Below, piece after piece: positions 47,701 through 55,338 of a DNA stretch of 64,000 nt (within the stretch, counting starts at the first letter, position 1; every line of letters starts with the position of its first letter). The position numbers and the translations under genes were made by a program. This stretch comes from G963708325 sp963708325. GTDB lineage: Bacteria > Actinomycetota > Thermoleophilia > Solirubrobacterales > 70-9. The stretch is taken from positions 2,666,001 through 2,730,000 of the forward strand of contig OY970203.1 of NCBI GenBank assembly GCA_963708325.1, given 5' to 3'. The notes under the pieces are model-generated. The model had not been told where the DNA came from. It saw nothing but the letters and a program-made list of their open reading frames with translations, and did no database searches.

Positions 47701-50310
47701 ACACGCCGGGTGGCGACGGCTTACGTCGATCTCGACGACCTTCCCGCCGCGGCCGCTGCCTTGGCGGACTATGCCGCCTCGCTGCCCCGGGGCGAGGAGG
47801 TGGTGGCCGACTTCTACGCGGAGTACGCGGGCGAGCCGCCTGTGCACGGCGAGCTTGCCGGCCGCCTGGCTTCGGTTCTCGCCAGCGCCCGGCTGCCGCC
47901 AGGCGTCGGGCGGGTGGTGGTCGGCGTTGCCGAGCCCGCTCGCGGACGAGGCATGGCCGCCGTGGACCTGTTCACCTATCGGCGTGGGGGAGATGGGCTG
48001 ATCGAGGACGAGCTGCTCCGCGGCCTCCACCCCGAAATGGCCGAGCGGCTGGATCTGTGGCGATTGTCGAAGTTCGTGCTCGAGCGGTTGCCGGCGGCGG
48101 AGGATGTCTACCTGTTCCGCGGCACGGCGCGCGACAACCCCAAGGAGGAGCGCATATTCGCCCTCGCCGAGGTGCGCGACCTGACCGCCGTGCGCGATGA
48201 GGATGGCCGGCTCAGCTCGCTCCCGGAGCTCGAGCAGATGCTCGTCTCCGCGCTGGAGGGCATCCGCCGATTCCAGGCTCACCGCAAGCCGAGCCGCCGG
48301 CCGCAGTGGAACCGGGTGCTGCTCCACGTGTGGCCAGTGATCGAGCTGAGCCCGGCCGAGATCGGGTCGATGATCAGCCGGCTCGCTCCTTCGACTCGCG
48401 GGCTGGGGATCGAGATGCTCTTGGCCCGGGGCCGAGTGCGGGAGCCGAACGGCACCGAGCGCGACCGCGTGATCCGCTTCTTCACGCCGACCGGTTCCGG
48501 CGTCGTGATCGAGGTCGACGACCCACCCGCGCACCCGCTGATGCCCTACGACGAGGCCACCGAGCGGATTGTCGCGGCCCGCCGCCGCGGGACTCTGCAC
48601 CCGGCCGAGATCGTCAAGCTGCTCGCGCCGGCACGCTCGGGCGACGGCGCCTCGGCGGATCAGCCGACGGGGGACTTCGCCGAATACGACCTTGACGCGA
48701 CCGGCCGCCTCGTGCTCGTCGAGCGCCCGCTCGCGACCAACCCGGCGGGAATCGTGGTCGGCCTCGTGCGCAACTACACGGAGCGCTATCCGCAGGGAAT
48801 GCAGCGCGTGGCGCTGTTCGGCGATCCGACGAGGTCTCTCGGCTCGCTCGCCGAGCCCGAGTGCCTGCGGATCATCGCCGCGCTCGACCTCGCGGAGGAG
48901 CTCGGCGTTCCGCTCGATTGGTTCGCGATCTCGGCCGGGGCGAAGATCGCGATGGACAGCGGTACCGAGAACATGGACTGGATCGCCGCTGTGCTGCGAA
49001 GGATCGTCGAGTACACACAGCGCGGCGGCGAGCTCAACATCCTGATCACCGGGATCAACGTGGGTGCGCAGCCCTACTGGAACGCCGAGGCGACGATGCT
49101 GATGCACACCCGAGGCATCCTGATCATGACTCCCGACAGCGCCATGGTGCTGACCGGAAAGCAGGCCCTCGACTACTCGGGCGGGGTCTCGGCGGAGGAC
49201 AACTTCGGGATCGGCGGCTACGAGCGGATCATGGGGCCGAACGGCGAGGCGCAGTACTGGGCCGCCGATCTCGCGGCCGCATGCCGCCTGCTGCTCAGGT
49301 ACCACGAGCACGCCTATGTGGCGCCCGGAGAGCGCTTCCCGCGCCGCGCAGCGACCGCCGATCCGCTTGACCGTGATGTCGGCGATATGGCGCACCACGC
49401 ACCGGAATCGGGGTTGACCCGGATCGGCGACATCTTCTCGGACGCGACGAATCCGGGTCGCAGGGCGCCGTTCGACATCCGCTCGGTCATGCAGGCGACG
49501 ATCGATCGCGATCACCAGCCGCTGGAGCGCTGGGCGGCGATGCGTGACGCTGAGAGCGCCGTCGTCTGGGACGCGCACCTGGGCGGCTGGCCCGTGGCCC
49601 TGCTGGGGATCGAGTCGCGGCCCATCGTTCGACGCGGCGAGGTGCCCGCGGACGGCCCGGCCCGGTGGACGTCGGGCACGCTGTTCCCCCGTTCCTCCAA
49701 GAAGATCGCCCGGGCGATCAACTCGGTCGCGGGGCGCCGTCCCGTGGTGATGCTCGCGAACCTGGCCGGCTTCGACGGCTCACCGGAATCGATGCGGGAG
49801 TGGCAGCTCGAGTTCGGCGCCGAGATTGGCCGTGCGGTGGTCAACTTCGACGGACCGATCGTCTTCTGCGTGATCTCGCGCTACCACGGCGGCGCCTTCG
49901 TGGTCTTCTCGCAGCGCCTCAACGACAACCTCGAGACGATCGCACTCGAGGGGGCACGGGCGTCTGTGATCGGCGGCGCCCCGGCTGCCGCCGTCGTCTT
50001 CGCCCGCGAGATCGCGCAGTCCACCGACCGCGATCCGCGGCTCACCGACCTCGACGAGCGGATCGCCGCGGCGGGTGGCGCCGAGCGCACGCGCCTGCGC
50101 GCCGAGCGATCCAGGCTGTGGGACCGGGTGAACTCGGAGAAGCAGGGCGAGCTGGCCGCCGAGTTCGACTCGGTTCACAGCGTCGAGCGCGCCGTCGGAA
50201 TGGGGTCGGTCGGCTCGATCATTCCCGCGATCGCGCTGCGCCCCCGTCTGATCGAGGCGATCGAGCGCGGGATGCAGCGCACGGCCAACGCCCGGGAAGG
50301 AAAGGAATGA
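44734..50310 (+). CDS. Single-chain acyl-CoA carboxylase (BC-BCCP-central-CT)
   Basis: This 1858-residue biotin enzyme carries all carboxylase parts in one chain. Biotin carboxylase is about 1-450 (AVAGGGGRGIRRV ATP-grasp loop, FMEVNTRLQVEHPVTE). BCCP is about 596-665 with biotinyl Lys629 in VVEIMKMESSL. A long central region is about 680-1270, and carboxyltransferase is about 1310-1858 (AISAGAKIAMDSGTENMD, VLTGKQALDYSGG, ANLAGFDGSPESM). The order and central region resemble eukaryotic acetyl-CoA carboxylase. It probably makes malonyl-CoA for the adjacent synthase. TTG 44734 has CGGAGG seven bases upstream. It starts 18 bases after the synthase and overlaps the PPTase by four. Confidence 0.9.
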   Translation: MDSPFQRLAIVNRGEAATRAIRAVRELNDGADAPIVLIALYTEPERQAMFVREADQGYCLGTARAGDGTGVEPANGYLDFGALERALVATQADAAWVGWGFVAEHPGFAELCERLGVVFVGPDASAMRLLGDKVAAKRLAEELDLPVAPWSGGAIESVAEALDHAQRIGYPLLIKAVAGGGGRGIRRVDASRQLEDALHSARTEARDAFGDDAVLLEKLIESARHVEVQVMADGQGGAWAVGVRDCSCQRRHQKVVEESSSPALSAEQERELGEAGVRLALRTGYRGAATVEFLYQQEERLLSFMEVNTRLQVEHPVTEAVTGLDLVKLQIHIAAGGRLEGEPPAVHGHAIEARINAEDPALGFAPAPGRIELLRLPGGPGIRIDAGMSEGDAIPAEFDSMIAKMIAWGRDRVEALARLRRALAETTIVVEGGATNVAFLHELVGRPELRAGKVHTGWLDGLQLRGETTSVRHGDIALVAAAVEVADAQTAADRASFYAFARRGRPDAEAAPAREVELRYRGGRYRLAVSEIGPSLYRVTLDDTSVELGAERLSAHERRLQLGGRSFRAVTSSQGEDLLIEIDGVPHRISRDDGGLVRNPAPAIIVSIPVEPGDEVAPGDVVAVVEIMKMESSLTAPVRGRVREVLVGPNVQVGRQQPLVRIEPIDAVDPKLRAERVRLSIGDQVSADRATFCGDNLRRLERLMLGYDSEPGEAERIVADLHGACADPLECDPALVPGEHRLLTVYADLQALSRLQPDEADPHAELLHSPREHLNAYLRSLDVEAEGLPLRFVDQLRRALSHYGIEELDRTPQLEEACYRLFLSQRRAEQARTAVVALLDRRLEQQEDLAGHVGEDFREALDRLAAAAAGRDPILADLARETRARYFDQPLIEAAATATYREAEEHLAALSADPDGAGRADRIDALVACARPLAPMLSERLRGAGPPLRRALLETMTRRYYRMRMLRDFEEVEFEGRPVLTASHAQGDGTRRVATAYVDLDDLPAAAAALADYAASLPRGEEVVADFYAEYAGEPPVHGELAGRLASVLASARLPPGVGRVVVGVAEPARGRGMAAVDLFTYRRGGDGLIEDELLRGLHPEMAERLDLWRLSKFVLERLPAAEDVYLFRGTARDNPKEERIFALAEVRDLTAVRDEDGRLSSLPELEQMLVSALEGIRRFQAHRKPSRRPQWNRVLLHVWPVIELSPAEIGSMISRLAPSTRGLGIEMLLARGRVREPNGTERDRVIRFFTPTGSGVVIEVDDPPAHPLMPYDEATERIVAARRRGTLHPAEIVKLLAPARSGDGASADQPTGDFAEYDLDATGRLVLVERPLATNPAGIVVGLVRNYTERYPQGMQRVALFGDPTRSLGSLAEPECLRIIAALDLAEELGVPLDWFAISAGAKIAMDSGTENMDWIAAVLRRIVEYTQRGGELNILITGINVGAQPYWNAEATMLMHTRGILIMTPDSAMVLTGKQALDYSGGVSAEDNFGIGGYERIMGPNGEAQYWAADLAAACRLLLRYHEHAYVAPGERFPRRAATADPLDRDVGDMAHHAPESGLTRIGDIFSDATNPGRRAPFDIRSVMQATIDRDHQPLERWAAMRDAESAVVWDAHLGGWPVALLGIESRPIVRRGEVPADGPARWTSGTLFPRSSKKIARAINSVAGRRPVVMLANLAGFDGSPESMREWQLEFGAEIGRAVVNFDGPIVFCVISRYHGGAFVVFSQRLNDNLETIALEGARASVIGGAPAAAVVFAREIAQSTDRDPRLTDLDERIAAAGGAERTRLRAERSRLWDRVNSEKQGELAAEFDSVHSVERAVGMGSVGSIIPAIALRPRLIEAIERGMQRTANAREGKE

Positions 50311-50984
50311 CCGAGTTCGGGTGGCTGACGCGCACGCTCGCTGACGTACCCGCACGTGACGGGTGGTTGAGCGAGCGAGAGCGCGAGATCCTCTCGACGC
50401 TGCGGATTCCCAAGCGCCGCGCCGATTGGCGGCTGGGGCGCTGGGCGGCGAAGACCGCGGTCGCCGCCTGGCAGGGTCTGCCGGTTGCGGCAGTCGAGAT
50501 CCGTGCGGCGGCGGATGGAGCGCCGGAGGCGCTCGCGGGCGGCGCGCGAATCCCGGTCGGGCTCTCCCTCAGTCACCGCGCCGGGCGGGCGCTGGTCGCA
50601 GTGGGCGAGGCGTCGAGCGCGCTGGGCTGCGATCTTGAAGCGGTCGAACCTCGAAGCCCTGCGTTTGTGCGGGCGTGGCTTCGCCCCGAGGAGCGCGAGT
50701 TGGTCGCCGGCTTGCCCGCCGAGCGGCGGGACTTGGCTGCGAACCTCCTCTGGACGGCGAAGGAGGCGGCGTCGAAGGCGCGCCGCGAGGGTCTGCGGCT
50801 GGACCTGCGCGCGGCGACAGTGACGCTCGGCGAGCTCGCGTCCCCGGCCAGCTCGTGGGTTCGGCTTCAAGTGGCCTGGGGGGACGGCCCGGTGACGCTC
50901 GGATGGTGGCGCGAAGAGCCCGGGTGGGTGTTGGCGCTGGTCAGCGACCAGGCCGTGAACGAACCGCCGCGCGAGTTCGGCTAG
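50307..50984 (+). CDS. 4'-phosphopantetheinyl transferase, Sfp type
   Basis: This 225-residue PPTase transfers the 4'-phosphopantetheine arm of CoA to carrier proteins. The motifs are visible: SLSHRAGRALVAV, the Mg-binding Asp and Glu in LGCDLEAVEPRS, and WTAKEAASKARREG. ATG 50307 overlaps the carboxylase stop as ATGA and is preceded by GGAAGGAAAGGA. A larger upstream frame is a shadow of the carboxylase gene. Its position at the end of the operon points to the ACP repeats of the synthase as its substrate. Confidence 0.92.
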   Translation: MTEFGWLTRTLADVPARDGWLSEREREILSTLRIPKRRADWRLGRWAAKTAVAAWQGLPVAAVEIRAAADGAPEALAGGARIPVGLSLSHRAGRALVAVGEASSALGCDLEAVEPRSPAFVRAWLRPEERELVAGLPAERRDLAANLLWTAKEAASKARREGLRLDLRAATVTLGELASPASSWVRLQVAWGDGPVTLGWWREEPGWVLALVSDQAVNEPPREFG

Positions 50985-51000
50985 CCCGACCGGCCGCCCG

Positions 51001-51459
51001 TCAGAACAGCGGGTGGCGGTGGCCTTCCTCGTCGGTGTACTCGGCGATAGGGTCGCCCGCACTCAACCGGCCCGGCTCTCTGCTTACCGCGGCGATCGCC
51101 CGAACGGCGCCCGAGCGCACGTGGGTCGACTCGGAGTCGAGCAGCGGCAGCAAGCGATCAAGGAGCTTGCGTTCGCCTGCGGTCGCGAGCGCGGCCGATG
51201 CCTCCCGCCAGAGCTCAGGGCGCTCGGCCAGGACCCCGATCAGTGCTTCAGCGGCGCGCGGGGCGGGGATCCGCCCGAGGGCGAGGGTGGCCGCGCGCCG
51301 GACACCGACACTCGGGTCGTCCAGGGCGGCAACGAGCGGCTCAATCGACTCCGCCGGTTCGCCGGTTACGCCGAGGGCCCCCGCCGCCTCCGCCCGAACC
51401 TCCGGTATCGGATCCTCGCGCAGGAGAGCGCAGAGGCGCTCGTGGATGACATCGGTCAC
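51001..51459 (-). CDS. HEAT-repeat protein
   Basis: This 152-residue protein is made of about four HEAT-like helical repeats (IPEVRAEAAGALGVTGEPAE, PSVGVRRAATLALGRI, THVRSGAVRAIAAV). Such proteins are usually binding scaffolds. There is no signal peptide. GTG 51459 lies six bases after TACGAT (51466-51471, minus strand). It converges on the PPTase gene, 16 bases away; any functional link is unproven. Confidence 0.8.
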   Translation of the reverse strand: MTDVIHERLCALLREDPIPEVRAEAAGALGVTGEPAESIEPLVAALDDPSVGVRRAATLALGRIPAPRAAEALIGVLAERPELWREASAALATAGERKLLDRLLPLLDSESTHVRSGAVRAIAAVSREPGRLSAGDPIAEYTDEEGHRHPLF

Positions 51460-51465
51460 GGGATC

Positions 51466-51471
51466 ATCGTA
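51466..51471 (-). promoter_or_regulatory. -10 hexamer of a leaderless promoter
   Basis: TACGAT on the minus strand ends six bases before GTG 51459 of the HEAT-repeat gene. Confidence 0.45.
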
Positions 51472-51550
51472 GACGGCCCGAAACCACCGCCCACGGCTTG
51501 AGGGTCCAGCCGCGGTTCACAAGGACCATACTTTCAACGGGAAAATCGGC

Positions 51551-51979
51551 ATGAAGAAGAAGATCGGCTCGAAGAAGGATGAATCCCCCGCTCAGCTCAT
51601 CGACGCGAGAATCGAGGAGCTGGACGACTGGCGCGGCGAGATGCTCTCTCGGCTCCGCGCCCTGATCAAGCAGGCCGACCCCGAGGTCTTCGAGGAAGTG
51701 AAGTGGCGCAAGCCCTCCAATCCGGCGGGAGTTCCCGTCTGGTCGCACGACGGACAGATCTGTACCGGCGAGACGTACAAGAGCGTCGTGAAGCTGACCT
51801 TCGCCAAGGGCGCATCGCTGGAGGACCCTTCGGGCCTTTTCAACTCGAGCCTCGATGGCAACACCAGGCGCGCAATCGACATCCGCGAGGGCGAAGCGAT
51901 CGACGAGGACGCGTTCAGGGCGTTGATCCGGGCGGCCGTGAGCCTGAACGAATCGTCGGGCCGCACACCGAAGACCTAG
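51551..51979 (+). CDS. DUF1801-like protein
   Basis: This 142-residue protein resembles the DUF1801/YdhG-like family: a helical start with LIDARIEELDDWRGEMLSRL, then DPEVFEEVKWRKPS, VWSHDGQICTGETYKSVVKL and a C-terminal helix. Members share a YdhG fold of unknown biochemical role. ATG 51551 follows a CATACT box at 51527-51532 with a leader of about 12 bases. It is divergent from the HEAT-repeat gene and convergent with the SnoaL pseudogene. Confidence 0.8.
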   Translation: MKKKIGSKKDESPAQLIDARIEELDDWRGEMLSRLRALIKQADPEVFEEVKWRKPSNPAGVPVWSHDGQICTGETYKSVVKLTFAKGASLEDPSGLFNSSLDGNTRRAIDIREGEAIDEDAFRALIRAAVSLNESSGRTPKT

Positions 51980-51991
51980 CCGCGCCGGAGG

Positions 51992-52284
51992 TCACTCGGC
52001 CAGTCCGGCCGCCCGCAACGCCTCGGCATGGTCGAGATAGCCGCGGATGCGCGAGATCGCCCCCGTCGCGAAAGTCGAACACCATCCAACCTCTCCCAAG
52101 CGTCGTCGAGCCTCCCGAAGTACGTCTCGATCCCCTCACGCTCCACGAAGGTCTCGCCCTCGATGGCCACCATCGACGGAGACCACTCGAAGTCGGGCGT
52201 CGTCAGGGCAGCGAACGCGTCGACGTCGCTCCCGTTGAAAGCGTCTATCGCCTGCGTGGCGACCTCCACGTTCTCCTCCGACAT
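51992..52284 (-). pseudogene. Broken SnoaL-like gene
   Basis: The first part reads MSEENVEVATQAIDAFNGSD to DDAWERLDG in frame from ATG 52284. A second frame then gives VFDFRDG, and a third gives GAISRIRGYLDHAEALRAAG with the family's normal end. Compared with the intact relative at 26197-26604, about 35 codons are missing in the middle. A run of five Gs where four would keep the frame adds a second lesion. The promoter (GATACT, nine bases upstream) is intact. The gene is probably dead, unless the G-run is a sequencing error, which would not repair the deletion. Confidence 0.75.
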
Positions 52285-52293
52285 CTCCGGTGC

Positions 52294-52299
52294 AGTATC
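52294..52299 (-). promoter_or_regulatory. -10 hexamer of the SnoaL pseudogene
   Basis: GATACT on the minus strand ends nine bases before ATG 52284, matching the promoter of the intact SnoaL gene. Confidence 0.4.
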
Positions 52300-52364
52300 T
52301 CGCGCCGGGGGGTGTACGACCCCGAGAATGCCGCCCACACCTGGCCGCAGCCGGGGGCACCCGA

Positions 52365-53180
52365 TCAGCGCTCGGCGCCCGTTCCCGCCAGCTTCTCCAG
52401 CACGCTCTCGTCGCGCCTGATCCGCTCGAACATCCGTCGCGAGCGGCGGTCGTCGCGACGGCGGCGCAGCTTGCGCTCGACCAGGCGCATGCGCCGGGGC
52501 AGCGCCCGGCGCTCGCTTCGGACCACGTTGCGCATCGACAGCGAACGTCGGAAGCCGGCGCCGTGGTGGTAGAGGAAGCCTCCGTAGACGCCGAACCAGA
52601 CCGGGTCGGGGCTCCAGGCGTTGCTGCGCAGGATCGGATGCCACTCGATGCCGGCGGCTTCGAGTCTTTCCAGCAGCGCGGTGCCGAGGTCGTTGTGGCT
52701 CACGCCGCCGATCACAAGGGGATCCCCGAGCGACCAGTCGGCCCCGAAGCCGGACCAGAAGCCGACGGTCGACACCGTGAAGCAGGGGTGCGGGAACGGC
52801 TCGAACTCCTCGTCGCGCCGCACGCCGGCCAGCGGGGCGCCGGCGAGCATCTCGCGGACGCGACCCGTCCACGGCTCGAGCGGAAACGCGTCTCCGTGCA
52901 GGAAGACGATCGGGTCGTCGCCGTCGCCCTCCCGCGAGATCGCCTCGGCGAGCAGCGCCCAGTCGGCGGCGACCTCCTCCAGGCTGGCGCCGTGGCGGCG
53001 GCGCGAGCCGGCGTTCGGAACGCCCTCGCCGACCCAGTGAAAGCGCGAGTGGTGGCGATGGTCGATCCTGTACAGCCTCGCGTAGACGAGATAGGGCTCG
53101 TCGGTGTGGCTCTCGAGGTGGCGCAGCTGCAGGTCGATCCAGCGATCGTCGCCGTAGTGGATCGTGGCGATGCGGACCAC
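52365..53180 (-). CDS. Hypothetical protein, glycosyltransferase-like
   Basis: This 271-residue cytoplasmic protein begins MVRIATIHYGDDRWIDLQLR and has DDPIVFLHGDAFPLEPW, which resembles the DXD region of GT-A glycosyltransferases, then ISHNDLG-like and HPCFTVSTVGFWSGF segments. The C-terminus is a long Arg-rich helix (VERKLRRRRDDRRSRR). The N-terminus and the GDAF motif suggest a nucleotide-sugar or surface-polysaccharide role, but I cannot name a family. GTG 53180 is the only reasonable start. The upstream neighbour on the same strand ends 30 bases away. Confidence 0.7.
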   Translation of the reverse strand: MVRIATIHYGDDRWIDLQLRHLESHTDEPYLVYARLYRIDHRHHSRFHWVGEGVPNAGSRRRHGASLEEVAADWALLAEAISREGDGDDPIVFLHGDAFPLEPWTGRVREMLAGAPLAGVRRDEEFEPFPHPCFTVSTVGFWSGFGADWSLGDPLVIGGVSHNDLGTALLERLEAAGIEWHPILRSNAWSPDPVWFGVYGGFLYHHGAGFRRSLSMRNVVRSERRALPRRMRLVERKLRRRRDDRRSRRMFERIRRDESVLEKLAGTGAER

Positions 53181-53210
53181 GAGGGTGGGTGGGGGCCTGA
53201 GGGGGCCGGG

Positions 53211-53453
53211 TCAGCCCGCGGCCTTGATCACCAGGTAGACCGCGAACGCGATCGCGCCGATCACGAGGACCAGCGGCAGCACGGCGAAGAGGATCGCGAG
53301 CAGCGCCGTGAGCGCGGCCGTGAGCGCCGATACGAGCGCCATCACGGCGGCGACCAGGCCCGCGGCCGCCCCCTTTAGCAGCTCGGCGACCGACCGCAGC
53401 GGACGGGGGCGAGACGCGGGCCGCCTCTGGCGGGATTGCACCGGTGCGCTCAT
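53211..53453 (-). CDS. Small membrane protein
   Basis: This 80-residue protein has a basic N-terminal 25 residues (SRQRRPASRPRPLR), then an Ala/Leu-rich hydrophobic region that could form two helices (AAAGLVAAVMALVSALTAAL and ILFAVLPLVLVIGAIAFAVY). ATG 53453 lies seven bases after TAGGCT (53461-53466, minus strand). The longer open frame upstream is a shadow of the opposite-strand lipoprotein. The function is unknown. Confidence 0.6.
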   Translation of the reverse strand: MSAPVQSRQRRPASRPRPLRSVAELLKGAAAGLVAAVMALVSALTAALTALLAILFAVLPLVLVIGAIAFAVYLVIKAAG

Positions 53454-53460
53454 CTCTTTG

Positions 53461-53466
53461 AGCCTA
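53461..53466 (-). promoter_or_regulatory. -10 hexamer of a leaderless promoter
   Basis: TAGGCT on the minus strand ends seven bases before ATG 53453. It is divergent from the TAGTCT box at 53507. Confidence 0.5.
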
Positions 53467-53506
53467 CGCCACCCCGCCTCGGAGGCCCGCCGTGGGCGCC
53501 GAGCCG

Positions 53507-53512
53507 TAGTCT
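53507..53512 (+). promoter_or_regulatory. -10 hexamer of a leaderless promoter
   Basis: TAGTCT ends seven bases before TTG 53520 of the lipoprotein gene. Confidence 0.5.
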
Positions 53513-53519
53513 GCGCCGC

Positions 53520-53981
53520 TTGACCCGCCGGCTCCGACCGATTTGCGTGGCGGCCGCCCTGCTGCTCGCCGGCTGCGGCCATGCGGCCGGCGGCGGCCGA
53601 ACGGGGACAGCCGGCGCCGGCGCCGAGGTGACCTACTACAACCACCTGGTGGCGGCCGTGAACGCCTACACGCGAGCGCTTCAGAGCAGCTCGGCGACGT
53701 CGCCGCAGGGCGCGCCCTCCGGCACCGAGCGCAGCGCCCTGCGCACCGCTCGCGCCACGGTGGCGGCGCTGCGCCCGCCCGCGGGCCTCGCCGATTCCCG
53801 GCGCGAGATCCTCTCGATCTTCGACCGCAGGCTGGCGCTGCTGCCGCGGGAGCTGAGCGCCTACACGTCCCACGACCCCGACGCCCTCTCGGCGCTGCTC
53901 GAGGAGGACAGGCGGTTGGGGGACGAGCTGTCCGCGGCGCTCGCGACCGTGCGCCGCGCGGCGGCCGGTGCCGACCGCTGA
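53520..53981 (+). CDS. Putative lipoprotein, helical
   Basis: From TTG 53520 this is a 153-residue protein with the signal RPICVAAALLLAGCG ending in a lipobox. The mature part is mainly helical (YYNHLVAAVNAYTRALQSSS, ATVAALRPPAGLADSRREIL) and ends with acidic and Arg-rich helices. An ORF start at 53436 would put the signal peptide deep inside, so TTG with its TAGTCT box was chosen. The function is unknown. It converges on the DoxX gene. Confidence 0.7.
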   Translation: MTRRLRPICVAAALLLAGCGHAAGGGRTGTAGAGAEVTYYNHLVAAVNAYTRALQSSSATSPQGAPSGTERSALRTARATVAALRPPAGLADSRREILSIFDRRLALLPRELSAYTSHDPDALSALLEEDRRLGDELSAALATVRRAAAGADR

Positions 53982-53998
53982 GCGCCGCCCGCCGGCCC

Positions 53999-54352
53999 CT
54001 AGTCCCGTCCCGCCGCCCGTGCCCAGGTTATGAAGAGCAGCTGGACGGGCAGGCGCGCCCACAGGGAGGCGCGACCGCCCGGGATCCCCTTCTCGTAGCG
54101 CTCCGGGTTCAGGGCCATGTGCAGGTTGGCCGGAAACACCGCGATCAGGGTGGCGATGCTCCACAGGCTGGCGGCGCGGCGGGTGCGCGGAAGCATCACG
54201 CCGAGCCCGCCCGCGATCTCGGCCGCGCCGCTGGCGTAGACGAGCCCGCGGTGCGCCGGCAGGTAGGGCGGCATGATCCGCACGTACCAGCCGGTGCGCA
54301 GGAAATGCATCGCGCCGGCGAAGACGAAGAACGGCCCGAACAGGCGCCTCAC
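53999..54352 (-). CDS. DoxX-like membrane protein
   Basis: This 117-residue protein has about four hydrophobic helices and DoxX-like features (GPFFVFAGAMHFLRTGWYVR, GAAEIAGGLGVML, HMALNPERYEKG). The family is membrane-bound and its biochemical role is mostly unsettled. GTG 54352 overlaps the 6-phosphogluconate dehydrogenase stop by four bases, so it is translated from the same mRNA. Confidence 0.8.
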   Translation of the reverse strand: MRRLFGPFFVFAGAMHFLRTGWYVRIMPPYLPAHRGLVYASGAAEIAGGLGVMLPRTRRAASLWSIATLIAVFPANLHMALNPERYEKGIPGGRASLWARLPVQLLFITWARAAGRD

Positions 54353-55323
54353 CGCTCGTCACCGTCCCGGTAGAAGCCGCCGATCCGCCCCTCGCGCCGC
54401 TCGCGGCGGATGCCGGCGTCCTGGCCGAACGGATGGCCGCCGAAGCCGTGGCGCATCATCGCGATCGCCCGCGACGCCGCGTGGCCGGAGTCGCGCGAGA
54501 CGAACAGCTGCATCACCGATTCCGCGATCACCGGCACCGGCACCTCCATGTGCAGCGCGTCGTCGACCAGCCAGTTGACCTCGCCGGTGTCCTCGACGTA
54601 GGGGTTGATCTCGCCGAGCCCGCCCTGCTTGCGGTAGGCCTCCTCCATCAGGTCGATCAGCCAGGACCGGATCACCGAGCCGAAGCGCCAGCAGCGCAGC
54701 ACCTCGGCCACGTCGAGGTCGTCGCGGTAGTGCTCGAGCAGATCGATCCCCTCGCCGATCGCCTGAAGCATCCCGAACTCGATCCCGTTGTGGACGAGCT
54801 TGGTGAAGTGGCCGGCGCCCGGCGGGCCAGCGTGCACGTAGCCGCCCTCGACGGCGAGCTCCTTCAGCATCGGCTCGACGATTTCGACCGCATCGCGCTC
54901 GCCGCCGGCCATGAAGCAGGCGCCCTCGCGCGCCCCGCTCATCCCGCCGCTCGTGCCGAGGTCGACGAAGCGCGTCCCGCGGTCGCTCATCCGCGCGTGG
55001 CGGCGGATCGAGTCGCCCCAGTAGGAGTTGCCCGCGTCGACGATCACGTCGCCCTGCTCGAGGGCCGCGGCGAGCTCGTCGATCAGCTCGTCCACGGCGG
55101 GGCCGGCCGGGATGTAGAGGAAGACCGCCCGCGGCGCCTCCATCTCGTCGCGAAACCCGGACAGGTCGGAGACCTCGACCAGGCCGGCGTCCACTGTCTC
55201 CTTCGGCGCTCCGCCGAGCGAGTTCCCGACCACGCCGATGCCGTGGTCGAGCGCGTTCAGGGCCAGGTTGGCGCCCATCTTGCCGAGCCCGACTATCCCC
55301 ATCTGCCTGCTTTGCGCGGCCAT
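54349..55323 (-). CDS. gnd: 6-phosphogluconate dehydrogenase (decarboxylating), short type
   Basis: This 324-residue enzyme is the short 6-phosphogluconate dehydrogenase that converts 6-phosphogluconate to ribulose 5-phosphate and CO2. The dinucleotide motif is MGIVGLGKMGANLA, the substrate loop is DLGTSGGMSGAREGACFMAGG, and the catalytic Lys/Asn pair is in GHFTKLVHNGIEF. AAAGGAGCG precedes ATG 55323. The residues after the Rossmann motif (GNSLGG) do not look like the NRT of NADP-specific enzymes, so NAD use is possible. It is followed by the overlapping DoxX gene and preceded by the cyclase gene, 15 bases apart. Confidence 0.9.
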   Translation of the reverse strand: MAAQSRQMGIVGLGKMGANLALNALDHGIGVVGNSLGGAPKETVDAGLVEVSDLSGFRDEMEAPRAVFLYIPAGPAVDELIDELAAALEQGDVIVDAGNSYWGDSIRRHARMSDRGTRFVDLGTSGGMSGAREGACFMAGGERDAVEIVEPMLKELAVEGGYVHAGPPGAGHFTKLVHNGIEFGMLQAIGEGIDLLEHYRDDLDVAEVLRCWRFGSVIRSWLIDLMEEAYRKQGGLGEINPYVEDTGEVNWLVDDALHMEVPVPVIAESVMQLFVSRDSGHAASRAIAMMRHGFGGHPFGQDAGIRRERREGRIGGFYRDGDER

Positions 55324-55338
55324 AGGCGCTCCTTTCGC

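Noticed and set aside
44215..49578. Very long minus-strand open frame (about 1787 codons) opposite the carboxylase gene
   Set aside because: It is antisense to a protein with clear BC, BCCP and CT motifs. High GC makes stops rare in other frames, and the antisense translation has no recognisable domain.
51976..52872. 298-codon minus-strand frame joining the SnoaL start to upstream sequence
   Set aside because: The upstream part is a shadow of the gene at 52365-53180, and the downstream part leaves the SnoaL frame. It is better read as a pseudogene.
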